15,921 bases of DNA, from NCBI GenBank assembly GCA_003566475.1, contig PXDE01000553.1:1-15921 (forward strand). The letters run 5' to 3'. Origin of the DNA: PVC group bacterium (GTDB lineage: Bacteria; Verrucomicrobiota; Kiritimatiellia; SS1-B-03-39; PXDE01). A model generated the notes under the pieces. That model did not search any database and was not told the DNA's origin. It saw only the letters and a list, made by a program, of their open reading frames with translations. Below, piece after piece: positions 14,719-15,921 of the stretch (position 1 is the stretch's first letter; each line of letters begins with the position of its first letter). A program made the translations under genes and the position numbers.

Positions 14719-14885
14719 CCTCCCCGCGAGTCCCGCGCGCAGCCCGTAGCCGCGCCCGACCCCAGTCCGCGTCCCGGCCGACGGACACGCGGCCAGGGCG
14801 TGGACGACCACGAGTCCGCGTCCCGCCGGAGACCATGCGCGTCAACCCAAGCGGATTCGGAAACTGCCGATAGCTCGTCCGGATG
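14719..14885. other. Non-coding spacer with a 13-bp direct repeat
   Basis: No gene is supported between the transketolase-like stop and the inverted-repeat cluster. The stretch contains AGTCCGCGTCCCG twice, at 14764-14776 and 14813-14825, with start points 49 bp apart. No terminator with a T run is visible after 14718. Confidence 0.4.
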
Positions 14886-15106
14886 CCCCAACGGGGCTAC
14901 GTAGCCCCAGCCCAGGGTTGCGAGGAACGAGCTACCCTGGGTATCAGGGCCCGATAACACCCCAACCCTGAAGGGGTTGCGTCTGACCCCGACAGCGCTC
15001 TCGGCGAAGTGGACGCAACCCCGTTAGGGTAGGCCCATGGGGTGCCGCGAACCCAGGGTAGCGGCCGGACCGCAACCCTGGGCTGGCGGATGGAACCCCG
15101 TTGGGG
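14886..15106. repeat. 221-bp nested quasi-palindromic repeat element
   Basis: Four pairs of inverted repeats share one centre near 14,997. CCCCAACGGGG (14886-14896) pairs with CCCCGTTGGGG (15096-15106). AGCCCAGGGTTGCG (14909-14922) pairs with 15071-15084. GCTACCCTGGGT (14931-14942) pairs with 15051-15062. GGGGTTGCGTC (14973-14983) pairs with 15012-15022, and that last pair extends imperfectly by about 11 bp outward. All cores are perfect. Local hairpins are also possible: CCCAGGGT with ACCCTGGG at 14911-14941 and again at 15052-15082, both with 15-nt loops. A perfect 16-bp palindrome lies at 14893-14908. From memory, similar words recur in PVC-group genomes as dispersed repeats. The element contains no transposase. 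Confidence 0.75.
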
Positions 15107-15203
15107 TTCGGAAGAAGCTCCTGGATTCATCTTGGGTGTAGTGGAGCGTCCGGCGGTTTGACATGACCCCGACGCCCGAGTACTCGTTTCTAGAGGAGAG
15201 TAC

Positions 15204-15215
15204 ATGGCCGCATGA
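15204..15215 (+). other. Three-codon ORF coupled to the next gene
   Basis: ATG GCC GCA TGA starts close behind AGAGGAGAG (15191-15199), and its stop overlaps the ATG at 15212 (ATGA). The purine-rich site is better spaced for the start of this tiny ORF than for ATG 15212. It could work by termination and re-initiation, or it may be a chance arrangement. Confidence 0.3.
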
Positions 15216-15781
15216 AGCGCCTTTCCAAGAGCGTCCGGTGGACCGCCGCGGGTCTTCTCGCAGCCGTCGCGGTGGTCGCGGCCTCCAGCCTGATCCTCGG
15301 CCCGTTCGGCTCCTATTCCGTCTGTGACCGCTGCGGCGCGCTGCGCAGGACCACGGCCTGGCAGATACCCCACTCGTCGGTGACCCTGTTCACGCGCTCC
15401 ACGGATTCGGACTCGGCGCTGAGTCGGGTTCTGCTCGCGAACGGCATCGTCGAGCCGCACGAGCATCGTTGGCGGTTTGGACACGGCAGCGGCAACGGAA
15501 TCCTGTGCGCCATCGGGCCTGGGCGACACATCCGATCCGCCGCCGGTTCCGATGAACTTGCAGATCTCGTACTTCACCTGCACACGGACGGCGAGACCGC
15601 GTTGAGGGACCGGCTCGTGCAGCAGGCTTTGGACCCGGCCACATCGCGTTCCGTCTGGGCATGGGTTCTCAGTGCGCCCACCCCCCTGACCAGCACCTCC
15701 GATCTCCGCAGGGGGATCGCTGAGATCTCCGAGTTTCTGGAGTATATCGAGGAGATGGCGGCTGCATACATGGGGCCGTGA
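15212..15781 (+). CDS. Membrane-anchored protein of unknown function with CxxC and HEH motifs
   Basis: This is a 189-residue protein starting at ATG 15212. A basic N-terminus precedes one hydrophobic segment (about 11-30: TAAGLLAAVAVVAASSLILG), either a membrane anchor or an uncleaved signal. A CDRCG motif (C38, C41) comes directly after it, then a TAWQIPHSSVTLFTR stretch, a HEHRW motif (83-87) and C99 in GNGILCAIGPG. Cys and His at these places could bind a metal. The C-terminal half is mostly helical (LADLVLHLHTD, then a long helix to EEMAAAYMGP). I recognise the general type as an uncharacterised membrane protein but cannot name it. AGAGGAGAG lies 12 nt upstream, and a three-codon ORF overlaps the start. 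Its TGA overlaps the ATG of a possible small ORF downstream. Confidence 0.7.
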   Translation: MKRLSKSVRWTAAGLLAAVAVVAASSLILGPFGSYSVCDRCGALRRTTAWQIPHSSVTLFTRSTDSDSALSRVLLANGIVEPHEHRWRFGHGSGNGILCAIGPGRHIRSAAGSDELADLVLHLHTDGETALRDRLVQQALDPATSRSVWAWVLSAPTPLTSTSDLRRGIAEISEFLEYIEEMAAAYMGP

Positions 15782-15921
15782 TGGCTCGTGGCCGAACCTT
15801 TGGGTTCCATTGGAAGCGCAGAGCTCCCTCGGGACGCTGTCGAACGGCCGCCACAACCGCGCCGCCAGGGATCTCCCCTCCAATCCCCAGTCCCCGGTCC
15901 CCGCGGCTCCGCCGCCCGCCC
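15781..15921 (+). CDS. Possible small ORF, open at the window end
   Basis: ATG 15781 overlaps the TGA of the preceding gene (TGATG), and the frame stays open for 47 codons to the window edge. It begins MARGRTFGFHWKRRAPSG. The first 13 residues recall a family of small bacterial proteins that start with a GRxFGFxWKRA-like motif, but after that the sequence becomes a Pro/Arg/Ser tract unlike that family. It may be a decayed member, a coupled small gene or simply non-coding sequence. Confidence 0.25.
   Translation, partial: MARGRTFGFHWKRRAPSGRCRTAATTAPPGISPPIPSPRSPRLRRPP

Noticed and set aside
12343..14811. Upstream extension of the GH28 frame to a 1299-residue minus-strand protein
   Set aside because: The extra part is antisense to the transketolase-like gene and crosses its promoter; a promoter next to ATG 12342 supports the short form.
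14886..15106. CRISPR array
   Set aside because: The repeats are inverted, concentric and unequal in spacing, not direct repeats with uniform spacers, and no cas gene is present.
14897..15883. A 328-codon minus-strand frame over the inverted repeats
   Set aside because: It translates the repeat element and the antisense of the 189-residue gene; repeat-derived frames of this kind are typical spurious ORFs.

Overview
The window is very GC-rich bacterial DNA with short intergenic spaces. It has secreted and lipoprotein-type genes, a PQQ-like beta-propeller protein carrying two beta-sandwich modules, a GH28-type beta-helix enzyme, and a cluster of inverted repeats. Read on the minus strand, those repeats give the 'NGVAS...IPRVAR...QPWAG' type of spurious ORF that I associate with Planctomycetota/Verrucomicrobiota-like (PVC) genomes. 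A PVC-type or candidate-phylum chromosome is therefore my best guess, from memory of such genomes and not from a search. No rRNA, tRNA or CRISPR array was seen.

Layout. Positions 1-87 hold the tail of a plus-strand gene. Positions 26-1713 form a scarred area: a truncated secreted-protein paralog (26-319, minus), an A/T-richer stretch, the C-terminal stub of a tyrosine recombinase (664-861, plus), and a longer paralog of the truncated gene (619-1713, minus) whose reading frame runs antisense through the recombinase stub. Next come a small secreted protein (1812-2315, minus), a 1229-residue exported PQQ-propeller protein (2534-6223, plus), a PH-like membrane protein split by an in-frame TAG (6255-6716, plus), a membrane protein with a C-terminal zinc ribbon (6768-7394, minus) and a divergent MuiA/DUF4139-family protein (7575-9353, plus).

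Positions 9478-10122 hold a VapBC-type toxin-antitoxin pair: an intact RHH antitoxin, and a PIN toxin frameshifted in a G run. It abuts, and partly overlaps antisense, a minus-strand pair made of a DsrE-like lipoprotein (10368-10802) and a small secreted protein (9894-10346). Positions 10912-14718 hold a divergent pair, a GH28-like beta-helix protein and a 749-residue transketolase-like enzyme. They share 126 bp that contain two back-to-back sigma70-like promoters. Both enzymes keep their family fold signatures but have changed active-site motifs, so the pair may act together on an unusual sugar or sugar acid.

Positions 14719-15211 are non-coding and contain a 221-bp nested quasi-palindrome. 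After it come a membrane-anchored protein of unknown function (15212-15781), preceded by a three-codon ORF, and a possible small ORF running off the window end. Several genes (GH28, vapB, perhaps the propeller protein) have a -10-like box directly against the start codon and no Shine-Dalgarno, which suggests leaderless transcripts.
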